DNA of 64,000 bases from Spongiactinospora sp. TRM90649 (GTDB lineage: Bacteria > Actinomycetota > Actinomycetes > Streptosporangiales > Streptosporangiaceae), in the NCBI RefSeq assembly GCF_029382225.1, contig NZ_JARLTC010000036.1:62001-126000 (forward strand), read 5' to 3'. This document shows positions 35,657 through 43,802 of this stretch, one piece after another. The notes under the pieces were generated by a model. That model had not been told where the DNA came from, made no database searches, and saw nothing but the letters and a program-made list of their open reading frames with translations. Positions within the stretch are counted from its first letter, which is position 1. Every line of letters begins with the position of its first letter. The translations under genes and the position numbers were made by a program.

Positions 35657-36447
35657 CGCGAACCCTAACGACCAGCGCCGACCTGCAGTTTCTCCCCCCG
35701 CCCACCTCACGGTATGGAAAACCGCCCCCACCAGAAGCGCCCTCATGTATCACCCCCGAACCAGCCCCCAGGCCCAGACACCACCGCCCACCCCCGCGCT
35801 TCCCCACAGGGCCACCTCAGGACCAGCCCCCGCCGCCTCCGAACGGGCCACCTCAGACCGGCGTGTCCGCACCCACTCCGCCACACGGGCCGTTCCACCG
35901 ACCTCCCGCCAGCCGCGTCCCCACGGCCGCCGCACCGGCCCGCCGCTTGGTCTCTGGAGCATGGCCTCTCGGGCAGAGCGCCGGCTCGCCCCGAACCTTC
36001 CGCCGGGTGGACGGGCCGACAAGCCGACGGACCGGCGAGCCGACATCAGCGAGCCATCACCGCGAAACCGCCTCAGCCCGGCACGCTACGGGGCGTCCGG
36101 GCTCACGTCGGCGTCAGCGTCCCGCCCCCGCTCCCGGCGCGGGTGGTCGCGACTGCCGTCCGCCGCACTTGACCCGCCGGCGACCGGCCTGGTGGTGCCA
36201 CCGGCCGCCGACGGGCCCGGGTACGGCTGCGAATTATGCGGTTGCGGTAAGGAAAGGGACCGGCCCGCGGAAAGGGGAAGGGCCGGACCCTTGGGGCGGG
36301 CCGGGGTCATCCGGCGATTCCGCGCGGACTGCGCTGCCGCGCGGCTCCGGACACACCGGCCCACCAGACGTTCCACGTGTGGATGACCCGCGTCACCTGC
36401 CCGGCGGCTCGGGGTCCCCCTCGACGCCGACGGGCCGACTACGCGGC
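35657..36447. other. gene-free stretch between groL and cspA
   Basis: About 790 bp. Open frames on both strands are Pro/Arg/Thr-rich with no ribosome binding site or recognisable domain, and I accept none. The right end (36370-36447) lies downstream of the cold-shock gene and presumably carries its terminator, but no strong hairpin stands out. Otherwise nothing is seen. Confidence 0.5.
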
Positions 36448-36648
36448 TCAGACCGTCCGGACGGACTCAGCCTGGGGCCCCTTCTGCCCCTGGGTGATCT
36501 CGAACTCGACCCGCTGGCCCTGCTCCAACGAACGGTAACCGTCCATCATGATTGCCGAGTAATGGACAAACACATCCTTACCACCGTCTACCGCGATGAA
36601 GCCGTAGCCCTTGTCCGCGTTGAACCACTTGACGGTGCCCTGCGCCAC
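36448..36648 (-). CDS. cspA: cold-shock protein
   Basis: 66 residues, a single cold-shock domain: GTVKWFNADKGYGFIAVDGG (RNP1), KDVFVHYSAI (RNP2) and QGQKGPQAESVR. It binds single-stranded nucleic acid and acts as an RNA chaperone during cold and other stress. Typical csp genes have a long regulated 5' leader; here about 200 bp of lower-GC sequence upstream (36660-36930) fits that. GGAAAG 7 nt before the ATG may be the ribosome binding site. Confidence 0.95.
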   Translation of the reverse strand: MAQGTVKWFNADKGYGFIAVDGGKDVFVHYSAIMMDGYRSLEQGQRVEFEITQGQKGPQAESVRTV

Positions 36649-37645
36649 TTTCCGACTCCTCTTGCTGGGCTCCGGACCGTGCCCATTCCTCTGCGCGGCC
36701 CGCGATCTCCGAAGCGGGGATAGAGAGACTGAAGTATGGGACTCCCAGATACTTGGGAGACCAACTCCTTACTCCTACTCGTGCTACGTCGATCGATCTC
36801 GACCATACCTGTGGGACGGCATTGAGCAACAGAGTCAGAGCCAAAACTCGTTCTTGGCGTTCGCTCATAGCATGTTGAGGAGAATTTTCTTCCAACGAAT
36901 CTATGGTTAAAACTTGCACCATTACCTATGACAGGAAAGGAACGGAGGCTCTTAGCCGCCGTCATGGGGGGCCATCCGATCACTACTTCCCCGCCCATAA
37001 CCCCATTCCCCGCACGGACCGCGACGCTTCCCATACAACCCGCACACAGCGCCGCAACCCTCCCATCGCGTTATAGGTCCCACCCGCCGTGAGGGGAAGG
37101 TTCGACTTCCGTAACCGCCCCGACCTGCGGCTGGCCGGTACGGTCCGCGATGGAGGACGCTTCACCCTGCTGCGCGAAGCGGCGACAGGAGGCAGGCAAC
37201 ACGAATAACCCTCACCTCTTGCGCTCCGGAAATAGCGGTACGCAAACCTCGAATACCCCGTAGTCACATGGGGGTCCACCTGGCACCCGCCGGCCCCGTC
37301 GTAGGGCCTCCGCAATAGTGCCGATTAGCCGCTCCGCCACAACTCCATGTCGCCCCGGGCGGCCGGCGAGCGCAATCCCGAGGCGTCTCCGCAGCGTACG
37401 GAGCCGGTCACCGTCCTGGCGGGAATGGTCGTTCAGGAGTGCCGAATACCGTCACTCCGCCTTCAAAAGCAGACCTACTCAAGTTGCGCCATCCGTAATA
37501 GTGCCGATTACCGTGAGGCCGATCGGAACAGATACGCGAACCGCGCTATACGGCGTGTCACCAACCGTCCCAGCCCTGCAGGCCGTACCAGGGGCCGTCC
37601 AGGTGCCGGAGGGTCACGCCGTCATCCTCAGCCGTGAGATCCAGA
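36649..37645. other. low-coding region upstream of cspA with a repeat and possible gene remnant
   Basis: About 1 kb with reduced GC content. 36649-36930 is probably the cspA leader and promoter. Minus-strand 37212 to about 37440 has coding-like sequence without a start (LLNDHSRQDGDRLRTLRRRL, GVVAERLIGTIAEALRRG, ending at a TGA at 37212-37214) and in-frame stops upstream, suggesting a decayed gene. An 18-bp direct repeat, CCG(C/T)AATAGTGCCGATTA, occurs at 37310-37327 and 37493-37510. No intact gene is accepted. Confidence 0.4.
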
Positions 37646-37822
37646 TCACTGGAAGGCGACCACCCGGTAGACCCAGTACAGCCCGAGACCACCCCAGGCG
37701 ACGACCATGAAGAGGAACGTCTCGATGAACCGGAAGGACGCACTCCCCAGGTAGATGTCGAAGAGCGTCACCAGTCCGACGGCCACGAGAAACGGCCGCC
37801 CAGGCATCCTCTCAAGGCCCAT
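37646..37822 (-). CDS. 58-residue two-helix membrane protein
   Basis: The frame runs from ATG 37822 to TGA 37646-37648: MGLERMPGRP, helix 1 FLVAVGLVTLFDIYLGSAS, a loop FRFIETF, and helix 2 LFMVVAWGGLGLYWVYRVVAF. Codon third positions are G/C-rich as in real genes and the hydrophobic pattern is regular. TACAGT (a -10-like box) ends 5 nt before the ATG and there is no ribosome binding site, suggesting a leaderless transcript. Unknown family. Just downstream, another frame (DLDLTAEDDGVTLRHLDGPW...) looks coding and may be a second small gene or a frameshifted continuation. Confidence 0.6.
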   Translation of the reverse strand: MGLERMPGRPFLVAVGLVTLFDIYLGSASFRFIETFLFMVVAWGGLGLYWVYRVVAFQ

Positions 37823-38438
37823 ACATCACTGTAACTTGATCTTTCCCCCACTATCCGGACAATCAGAACTCCCTAACTCCCAACTCCACCTTCGGAGCAC
37901 CAAAACCCCACACTCCGGACATCCCACCCCCACACCCCGCCGTACATGGATGCGGTCATAGAGGGACCGCCGACCGCCATGCAGACCGGACGGCGGCGCG
38001 GGCCCTTGGAGAGCCGACAGCTCAGGCCGGACGGCGGCCCGGCCGCGGAGGGGCAACAGCGCCGGGCCGAACGTGGGCGCGGTCACAGAGGGCGGCGGTG
38101 CGGGGTTGGGTGGTGGTGGCGGTCGTACGGGGCGGTTGCGCATGCTGCGGGAACGATGAGCCTGCGGAGGGTGTCCCGTTGGGACGGCGGGCGCCCGGCT
38201 CCACGTTTGGTGGAGCGGGCGACCAAGGCCGGCGCCAGAGGAGGCTCATGGAGGGGTGACCGCTCCCGAAGGGTGGGCGAACCCCCGGTGGGGGCCGTTC
38301 TCGGAAGGGTGGGCGATCCCGGAGGGGCCGTTCCACGCCCCTTTCTTTCTTAGGCGTGGAACGATCCGGCATGGAATTCATGCCGGAAAATACCGATAAT
38401 GCCCCAGAATGCGCAGACAAAGCCCGCAGACAGACCCC
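37823..38438. other. gene-free stretch between the 58-aa gene and cysO
   Basis: About 615 bp. The left part has G/C-poor-in-purine runs, the middle (38240-38340) has imperfect direct repeats of a GAAGGGTGGGCGA-like unit, and the right part contains the hairpin at 38366-38386. No gene is accepted. Confidence 0.45.
38366..38386 (-). terminator. perfect hairpin downstream of thrC-cysO
   Basis: CCGGCATG and CATGCCGG flank a 5-nt loop (GAATT), about 52 bp past the cysO stop. No U-tract follows on the minus strand, but such hairpins commonly end transcripts in actinobacteria. Confidence 0.5.
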
Positions 38439-38720
38439 TTAGCGGGCTCCGCCCGCTACCGCCGGGATGACCGAGACCTGGACGCCGTCCGGGGTGGCCG
38501 TGTCGAGGCCCTCGGCGAAACGGACGTCCTCGTCGCCCACGTACACGTTCACAAAACGACGGATCTTTCCGGCCTCGTCCAGGATCCGCGGTCCGATGCC
38601 CGGGTAGTCGGCGTCCAGCTTCTGCAGCACCTCGCGCAGGGTCGCGCCCTCCCCGCCGACCTCCGCCGCCCCGTTGGTGTACGTGCGCAGGATCGTCGGA
38701 ATACGCACAGAAACGCTCAT
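38439..38720 (-). CDS. cysO: CysO-like ubiquitin-fold sulfur carrier (MoaD/ThiS family)
   Basis: 93 residues with the beta-grasp fold of MoaD/ThiS proteins and close likeness to mycobacterial CysO: VRIPTILRTYTNGAAEV, FVNVYVGDEDVRFAEGL, VSVIPAVAGG. A C-terminal Gly-Gly is needed for thiocarboxylation; here it is followed by Ala-Arg, so a protease (a Mec+-like JAMM enzyme) must first trim it. In M. tuberculosis the thiocarboxylate is used by CysM to make cysteine. It follows thrC by 31 bp on the same strand and behind the same SAM riboswitch. No cysM or mec is nearby. Confidence 0.82.
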   Translation of the reverse strand: MSVSVRIPTILRTYTNGAAEVGGEGATLREVLQKLDADYPGIGPRILDEAGKIRRFVNVYVGDEDVRFAEGLDTATPDGVQVSVIPAVAGGAR

Positions 38721-38751
38721 GACAGGCTCACTTTCTCGTTGTATATGAAGA

Positions 38752-40020
38752 TCACTCGGAAACGGCGGCGCGGAACGCGTCGAGGCTGGGGCGGATCACC
38801 GCGCTCGGGCGGGCCTGATCGGCCACGGCGTCGAGCGTCTTGAGGCCGTCGCCGGTGTTGAGGACCACGGTCTCGGCCTCGGGGTCGAGACGGCCCTCGC
38901 GGACCAGCTTGGCCAGGACGCCGACGGTCACGCCGCCCGCCGTCTCGGCGAAGATGCCCTCGGTGCGCGCCAGCAGCCGGATCGCGTCCACGATCTCGGC
39001 GTCCGTGACGTCGTCGATCGCCCCGCCCGTACGGCGGGCGATGTCCAGCACGTACGGCCCGTCCGCCGGGTTCCCGATGGCCAGCGACTTGGCGATGGTG
39101 TCCGGCTTGACCGGCCTGATCACGTCCTGCCCGCTGCGGAACGCCGCCGACACCGGCGAGCACCCCGCCGCCTGGGCTCCGAAGATCTTGTAGGGCTTGT
39201 CCTCCACGAGCCCCAGCTTGATCAGCTCACCGAATCCCTTGTCGATCTTGGTGAGCTGCGAGCCGGAGGCGATCGGGATCACGATCTGGTCCGGGATCCG
39301 CCACCCGAGCTGCTCGGCGATCTCGTACGCGAGGGTCTTGGACCCCTCGGCGTAGTAGGGCCGCAGGTTGATGTTGGTGAAGCCCCACTTGTCGCCGAGC
39401 GGGTCGCCGATGAGCTCGGAGCAGAACCGGTTGACGTCGTCGTAGGTGCCCTCGATGCCGACCAGCCTGCCGCCGTACACCGAGGCCATGACGACCTTGG
39501 GCTGCTCCAGGTCGGCGGGGATGAACACGCACGCGTCGAGCCCGGCCCGCGCGGCGGCGGCGGTCACGGCGCCCGCGAGGTTGCCGGTCGAGGAGCAGGA
39601 CAGCGTGTGGAAGCCGAAGTTGCGCGCCGCCTCCAGGGCGATGGCGACCACGCGGTCCTTGAAGGAGTGCGTGGGGTTGCCGGAGTCGTCCTTGACGTGC
39701 AGGGAGCGCAGGCCCAGCTCGGCGGCCAGGCGGTCGGCCTTGACCAGCTTGGTCCAGCCGGGGGCGAGGTTGGGCTTGGCGGCCACGTCGGCGGGCACCG
39801 GCAGCAGCGAGCGGTATCGCCACACGTTGGCCGGGCCGGCCTCGATCTCCTCACGGGTGACCCGCCCGAAGTCGTAGGCGACCTCAAGCGGGCCGAAACA
39901 CTCCAGACAGGCGAAGTTCGGGCCGAGGTCGTAGCGGGTGCCGCACTCGCGGCAGGACAGCGCGACGGCGGCGCCGAAATCAATGGAGGTGGTGGGCTTG
40001 TCGTGTGTCGCGAGCGCCAT
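38752..40020 (-). CDS. thrC: threonine synthase
   Basis: 422 residues of the PLP fold-type II family. An N-terminal zinc-ribbon-like segment (SCRECGTRYDLGPNFACLEC, four Cys) is present, then the PLP-lysine motif NPTHSFKDRV, the phosphate loop SSTGNLAGAVTAAAARAG, and the late GSGSQLTKIDKG/ETAGGVTVGVLAKL. It converts O-phosphohomoserine to threonine and phosphate. The start ATG 40020 follows GGGAAAGG, which overlaps the 3' strand of the riboswitch P1 helix. SAM sensing would tie threonine synthesis to methionine supply, both of which draw on O-phosphohomoserine. Confidence 0.95.
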   Translation of the reverse strand: MALATHDKPTTSIDFGAAVALSCRECGTRYDLGPNFACLECFGPLEVAYDFGRVTREEIEAGPANVWRYRSLLPVPADVAAKPNLAPGWTKLVKADRLAAELGLRSLHVKDDSGNPTHSFKDRVVAIALEAARNFGFHTLSCSSTGNLAGAVTAAAARAGLDACVFIPADLEQPKVVMASVYGGRLVGIEGTYDDVNRFCSELIGDPLGDKWGFTNINLRPYYAEGSKTLAYEIAEQLGWRIPDQIVIPIASGSQLTKIDKGFGELIKLGLVEDKPYKIFGAQAAGCSPVSAAFRSGQDVIRPVKPDTIAKSLAIGNPADGPYVLDIARRTGGAIDDVTDAEIVDAIRLLARTEGIFAETAGGVTVGVLAKLVREGRLDPEAETVVLNTGDGLKTLDAVADQARPSAVIRPSLDAFRAAVSE

Positions 40021-40037
40021 GGAAGCGAGGCCTTTCC

Positions 40038-40177
40038 CTCATCTTCGCCTGCGACCACCGTGATCACAGGCCGGATTTGGCACCTGTCCCGGTCGGCCTC
40101 TCGCCAGGTCGCGAGCGCTGTTTCCGGGAGGGTTGCCGGGGCTTCGCAGGGCCGGTCCCTCCACCCCTCTGGATGAG
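40038..40177 (-). promoter_or_regulatory. SAM-binding riboswitch (SAM/SAM-IV clan) upstream of thrC
   Basis: The minus-strand leader has the SAM-I/SAM-IV signature: GAGGGACCGGCCC ... GAAGCCCCGGCAACC (GGCAACC at 40131-40137) followed, after a variable helix, by GGTGCCAAATCC (40073-40084), the P3/P4 core that binds S-adenosylmethionine. P1 is formed by CTCATC (40172-40177) with GATGAG (40038-40043). The P1 3' strand runs into the GGGAAAGG ribosome binding site, implying translational control: SAM bound, P1 formed, thrC and cysO off. Homologues usually sit before methionine genes. The covariance model should be run to settle the class. Confidence 0.88.
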
Positions 40178-40300
40178 CAATATGTAGTTATAGGCGAGCA
40201 TGGGGCATCCCAGCTCTATCGCACTCTACCCCGACAGGTCCGCAACCCCGCGTCGTGTATCAGCATTCGAGACATCCTGGATCAAGACACGGACAGACCC

Positions 40301-40858
40301 TCAGGCGCCGTAGGCGTCGCCCAGCGCGGCCTGCACGAACTTGCGCGCCTGATGGATGCGTGACTTCGCGGTGCCGAGCGGGATCTGCAACTGGTCCGCC
40401 ACCTCGGCGTAGTCGAGCTGACAGATGTCGCGTAACACCAGAGCCTGGGCCAGATCGGGCTTGTCGGCCTCCAGAGCCTCCATCGCGTCGAGCAGGTCGA
40501 GCCGCGATCCCGCGATCACGCTGACCCTGCGGACGTCGGGACGCTGGGTGGGCAGCTCGTCGGAGCTCTGCTCGGCCGCGCGCCGCTTCAGCGAGCGGTA
40601 GGTCGTACGGGCGCAGTTCGCCGTCACGATGTGCAGCCAGGTGCTGAACCGGGCACGGCCCTCGAACCGGGCGATGTTGCGGGCCACGGCGAGCAGGGTG
40701 TCCTGGCACGCCTCTTCGGCGTCCTGGTAGTAGGGCAGGATACGGCCGCAGTGCCGCAACACGTCGGGCTCGATCCGCCGCAGCAGCTCGCCGAGTGCCC
40801 GGTGGTCGCCCTGTGCGGCGTCGCGGGCCAGTTGCTCGGTCGTCTCGTCCAGCGCCAT
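40301..40858 (-). CDS. ECF-like sigma-70-family sigma factor
   Basis: 185 residues. Region 2 (about 25-95): RRIEPDVLRHCGRILPYYQD, AEEACQDTLLAVARNIARFE with the -10-melting helix RARFSTWLHIVTANCARTTY; region 4 (about 130-180): ALVLRDICQLDYAEVADQLQIPLGTAKSRIHQARK, the -35 recognition helix. No anti-sigma gene is adjacent. Such sigma factors often serve stress responses. ATG 40858 has GGGGA 5 nt upstream; ATG 40870 is an alternative. It is divergent from otsA with about 100 bp between. Confidence 0.9.
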   Translation of the reverse strand: MALDETTEQLARDAAQGDHRALGELLRRIEPDVLRHCGRILPYYQDAEEACQDTLLAVARNIARFEGRARFSTWLHIVTANCARTTYRSLKRRAAEQSSDELPTQRPDVRRVSVIAGSRLDLLDAMEALEADKPDLAQALVLRDICQLDYAEVADQLQIPLGTAKSRIHQARKFVQAALGDAYGA

Positions 40859-40961
40859 TCGGGTCCCCATCAGCCGTGAGTCCTGGACATCCTATGGTCA
40901 GGGGTCAGGGTTGGTTAACCTTCCCGCAAGCGTCCCACGGCGAGGGAACGGTGGTCTAACA

Positions 40962-42389
40962 ATGAACGCTGTCCTGGTGGCCTCCAATCGCGGCCCGGTG
41001 TCCTTCACCCTGTCGGAGGACGGCGAGCTCACCATGCGCAGAGGCGGCGGCGGGCTGGTCTCCGGCCTGTCCGGCGTGGTCAAACAGATGGACGTGCTCT
41101 GGGTGTGCGCCGCGCTGTCCGACGACGACCGCTCGGCCGTACGGCTGGCCCCCGGCGGGCGTCTCGACCAGGCCGGATACGACACGGGCGCGCTGCGCAT
41201 GCTCGACATCCCGCCCGCGACGTTCCACCGCGCCTACAACGCCATCGCCAACTCCACCCTGTGGTTCATCAACCACCTGCTCTACGACACGCCCAACGCG
41301 CCCCACTTCGACGCCCGGTTCTACCGCGAGTGGGAGTCGTACCAGTCGTACAACGCGGCCTTCGCGCTCGCCCTCGCCGAAGAGGCCGGGCCTGGCGCCC
41401 GCGTGATGATCCAGGACTACCACCTGACCCTGGCGCCCGCGATGCTCCGGGGCGAGCGGCCCGACGTCCGGATCGCCCACTTCTCCCACACTCCGTGGGC
41501 CCCGCCGGAGTACTTCTCGCTGCTGCCGGACGAGGTCGGCGTCGAGGTGCTCTGCGGCATCCTCGGGGCCGACCACGCCGGGTTCCTGACCGAGCGCTGG
41601 GCCATGGCGTTCATGGACTGCTGCGAGAGCGTGCTCGGCGCCCAGGTCGACCGCGCCGGGCGTACCGTCACCCACGAGGGACGCACGACACGGATCGGCG
41701 TCCACCCGCTGGGCGTGGACGGCGAGGCCCTGTGGACGCGGGCGCTGGAGCCCGACGTCGAGTCGCACATGGCGGCGCTGCGCCAGCAGGTCGGCGACAG
41801 CCGTCTCATCGTGCGGATCGACCGCACCGAGCTGTCCAAGAACATCGTCCGGGGGCTGCTGGCCTACCGGGAGTTCCTGGCGGCGCACCCCGAGTGGCAC
41901 GGCCGCGTCGTGCATCTGGCGTTCGCCTACCCGTCCCGCCACGACCTGCCGGAATACCGGGAGTACACGGCGGCGGTGCAGCGCTGCGCCAAGGAGATCG
42001 AGGACGACTACGCCAGCGAGGACTGGGACCCGCTGATCCTCAACGTCCACGACGACTACCCGCGCTCGCTCGCCGCCTACCGGCTGGCCGACGTCCTGCT
42101 GGTCAACCCCATCCGCGACGGCATGAACCTGGTCGCCAAGGAGGGGCCGGTCCTGTCGCCTAACGCGGCGCTGGTGCTGTCCCGCGAGGCGGGCGCGGCG
42201 GCCGAGCTGGGGGGTGACGCGCTGCTGGTCAACCCCTACGACGTGGCGGGGACGGCCGAGGCCCTGCACGAGGGGCTGGTGATGCCGGAGGAGGAGCGCG
42301 CCCAGCGGGGCGAACGGCTGCGCTCGGCCGCCACCGCGCTGCCACCGGACGCCTGGTTCAGCGAGCAGCTCGACGCCCTCGACGGCTGA
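40962..42389 (+). CDS. otsA: trehalose-6-phosphate synthase (OtsA, GT20)
   Basis: 475 residues. N-terminal GT-B domain with RGGGGLVSGLSGVVK; acceptor and donor motifs HLLYDTPNAPHF, MIQDYHLTLAPAMLR, HFSHTPWAPPEYF; C-terminal UDP-glucose site RIDRTELSKNIVRGLLAYREF and DVLLVNPIRDGMNLVAKEG with the GMNLV...E signature. It makes trehalose-6-phosphate from UDP/GDP-glucose and glucose-6-phosphate for osmotic and desiccation protection. The substrate-binding Arg/Lys of the RI-D-x-x-K motif should be checked: here it reads RIDRTELSKN. otsB lies convergently 22 bp away. ATG 40962 is chosen because it begins MNAVLVASNRGPVSF. Confidence 0.92.
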   Translation: MNAVLVASNRGPVSFTLSEDGELTMRRGGGGLVSGLSGVVKQMDVLWVCAALSDDDRSAVRLAPGGRLDQAGYDTGALRMLDIPPATFHRAYNAIANSTLWFINHLLYDTPNAPHFDARFYREWESYQSYNAAFALALAEEAGPGARVMIQDYHLTLAPAMLRGERPDVRIAHFSHTPWAPPEYFSLLPDEVGVEVLCGILGADHAGFLTERWAMAFMDCCESVLGAQVDRAGRTVTHEGRTTRIGVHPLGVDGEALWTRALEPDVESHMAALRQQVGDSRLIVRIDRTELSKNIVRGLLAYREFLAAHPEWHGRVVHLAFAYPSRHDLPEYREYTAAVQRCAKEIEDDYASEDWDPLILNVHDDYPRSLAAYRLADVLLVNPIRDGMNLVAKEGPVLSPNAALVLSREAGAAAELGGDALLVNPYDVAGTAEALHEGLVMPEEERAQRGERLRSAATALPPDAWFSEQLDALDG

Positions 42390-42411
42390 CGACTCCCCCG
42401 ACCAGAGAGGG

Positions 42412-43281
42412 TCACCCCTGGCGAGCGGCCCCGCTCAGTGCGCGAAGCAGCGCGACGACCCCGGCCGGGCCGTCCACGACGAGGTCGGCGCGGTCGGCGA
42501 GCGCGGTCACCTCGGCCGAGCCGCTGCACACGGTCACGCCGGGCAGGCCCGATCCGCGCACCGCGTCGAAGGCCGCGAGGTCGCCCAGGTCGTCGCCCAC
42601 GTACAGCACCGAGCGGGCGGACCGCTCGGCCAGGAAGGCGCTCAGCGCGTCGCCCTTGTCCGTGCCCGGCGGACGCAGCTCCAGCACGAACCGCCCGGGC
42701 TCGACGATCAGGCCGTGCCGCGCGGCCAGCGCCGCCAGCGGCTCGGCCAGCGTCTCGAACGCGCCCCTCGGGTCGGCCGCCCGCCGGGTGTGGACGGCCA
42801 GCGCCCGGCCCTTGTCCTCCACCCAGGCGTCATGCACGCCGAGGGAGGCCAGCGCCTTGGGCAGCTCCGCGCGCACGGCCTCGACGCCCTCGGGCGGCGG
42901 CGGCGAGGTCAGCTCGCCCGCCTCCCAGCGCTCCACGCCGTACTGCCCGAGCACCACCAGGCCAGGTACGTCGGCCAGGCCCACGCCGTCCGGGGCCACG
43001 CCGTACTCGATGACGGACGCGGCGGGTCGGCCGGTCAGCACCAGGATGGTCTTGACGGCCACGCCCAGCTCCGCGAGCACGGCCGGGGCGTCCGGGTGCA
43101 CGCGGGCGGAGGCAGGATCGGGCACGATCGGTGACAGCGTGCCGTCGAAGTCGAGCCCGACGACCGCGCCGGACGGATCGGCCACGATCGCGTCGAGCCC
43201 CACCGATCCCGCCGCCGTGCGCGGCCATGGCAGGTCGGCCGGCAGGTCGGCGGGCGGGGCGTCACGAGGTTGGTCGGTCAC
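42412..43281 (-). CDS. otsB: trehalose-6-phosphate phosphatase (OtsB)
   Basis: 289 residues of the HAD superfamily: motif I VVGLDFDGTLSPI (nucleophile and acid/base Asp), motif II ILVLTGRP, Lys in DKGRALAVHTRR, and GTDKGDALSAFLAERSARSVLYVGDDLGDLAAFDAVR (motif III/IV). It removes the phosphate to give trehalose. It faces otsA tail to tail; separate promoters mean the two are not one operon despite sharing a pathway. GTG 43281 is preceded by AGAGAA; the first 25 residues are Pro-rich and disordered. Confidence 0.92.
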   Translation of the reverse strand: MTDQPRDAPPADLPADLPWPRTAAGSVGLDAIVADPSGAVVGLDFDGTLSPIVPDPASARVHPDAPAVLAELGVAVKTILVLTGRPAASVIEYGVAPDGVGLADVPGLVVLGQYGVERWEAGELTSPPPPEGVEAVRAELPKALASLGVHDAWVEDKGRALAVHTRRAADPRGAFETLAEPLAALAARHGLIVEPGRFVLELRPPGTDKGDALSAFLAERSARSVLYVGDDLGDLAAFDAVRGSGLPGVTVCSGSAEVTALADRADLVVDGPAGVVALLRALSGAARQG

Positions 43282-43302
43282 GCGATTTCTCTACCCGGTC
43301 GA

Positions 43303-43686
43303 TCAGGGACGCATGCCGAGACGGCGGGCGGCGCGCTCGCGCTGCCGCGCGGCCCGCAGCCTGCGCAGCCGCTTGATGAGCATCGGGTCATGGGCGAGGG
43401 CCTCCGGACGGTCGACCAGCTCGGCGAGCAACTGGTAGTAGCGCGTGGCGGAGAACCCGAACTCCTCACGGATGGCCTGCTCCTTGGCCCCCGCGTAACG
43501 CCACCACTGGCGCTCGAAGGCGAGGATCCCGAGGTCGCGCTCGCTGAGGCCGCCCTCGGCGGCCGGGGAGGCCGCGGACGGCTGGGAGTCCTGGGAAGCG
43601 GCGGAGGCCGTAGAAGCCGGGGAATTCAGGGGTTCTGGGGATGGTTCGTGGGTACCACTGTCACCGTGCACCGGTGCAGTGTCCAT
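43303..43686 (-). CDS. DUF3263 protein
   Basis: 127 residues. The C-terminal 75 (LSERDLGILAFERQWWRYAG, AKEQAIREEFGFSATRYYQL, LLAELVDRPEALAHDPMLIKRLRRL) match the DUF3263 helix-turn-helix-like family of actinobacteria, which is conserved next to otsB. The N-terminal 45 residues are Ser/Pro/Ala-rich and disordered. The ATG at 43686 is fixed by a perfect AAGGAGGAG. The stop is 21 bp before otsB (same strand), so the two may be co-transcribed. Function unknown; DNA binding is plausible. Confidence 0.87.
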   Translation of the reverse strand: MDTAPVHGDSGTHEPSPEPLNSPASTASAASQDSQPSAASPAAEGGLSERDLGILAFERQWWRYAGAKEQAIREEFGFSATRYYQLLAELVDRPEALAHDPMLIKRLRRLRAARQRERAARRLGMRP

Positions 43687-43788
43687 GCTCTCCTCCTTGG
43701 TCGGGCCCGCGGCGATCACGCCGTGAGCACGCGGCCCGCAGCCATCGTAGTCGGCAATTTGCGGGTGTTCACGGCGGTTGACGAGACG

Positions 43789-43794
43789 TACAGT
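43789..43794 (+). promoter_or_regulatory. -10 box of a leaderless promoter (SAM hydrolase)
   Basis: TACAGT ends 8 nt before GTG 43803, with no ribosome binding site between. Confidence 0.5.
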
Positions 43795-43802
43795 CACCAG
43801 TT

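Noticed and set aside
35745..36386. 213-codon plus-strand frame between groL and cspA
   Set aside because: Arg/Pro/Ser-rich, no ribosome binding site, no known domain, and similar open frames exist on the other strand.
33709..36723. 1004-codon open frame antisense to groL
   Set aside because: It mirrors groL codon structure, is His/Leu/Gly-rich with no domain, has no ribosome binding site, and groL is certain.
37030..37115. tRNA-like GGTTCGACTTCC near 37098
   Set aside because: Looks like a T-loop, but no acceptor stem, anticodon arm or D-arm could be formed around it.
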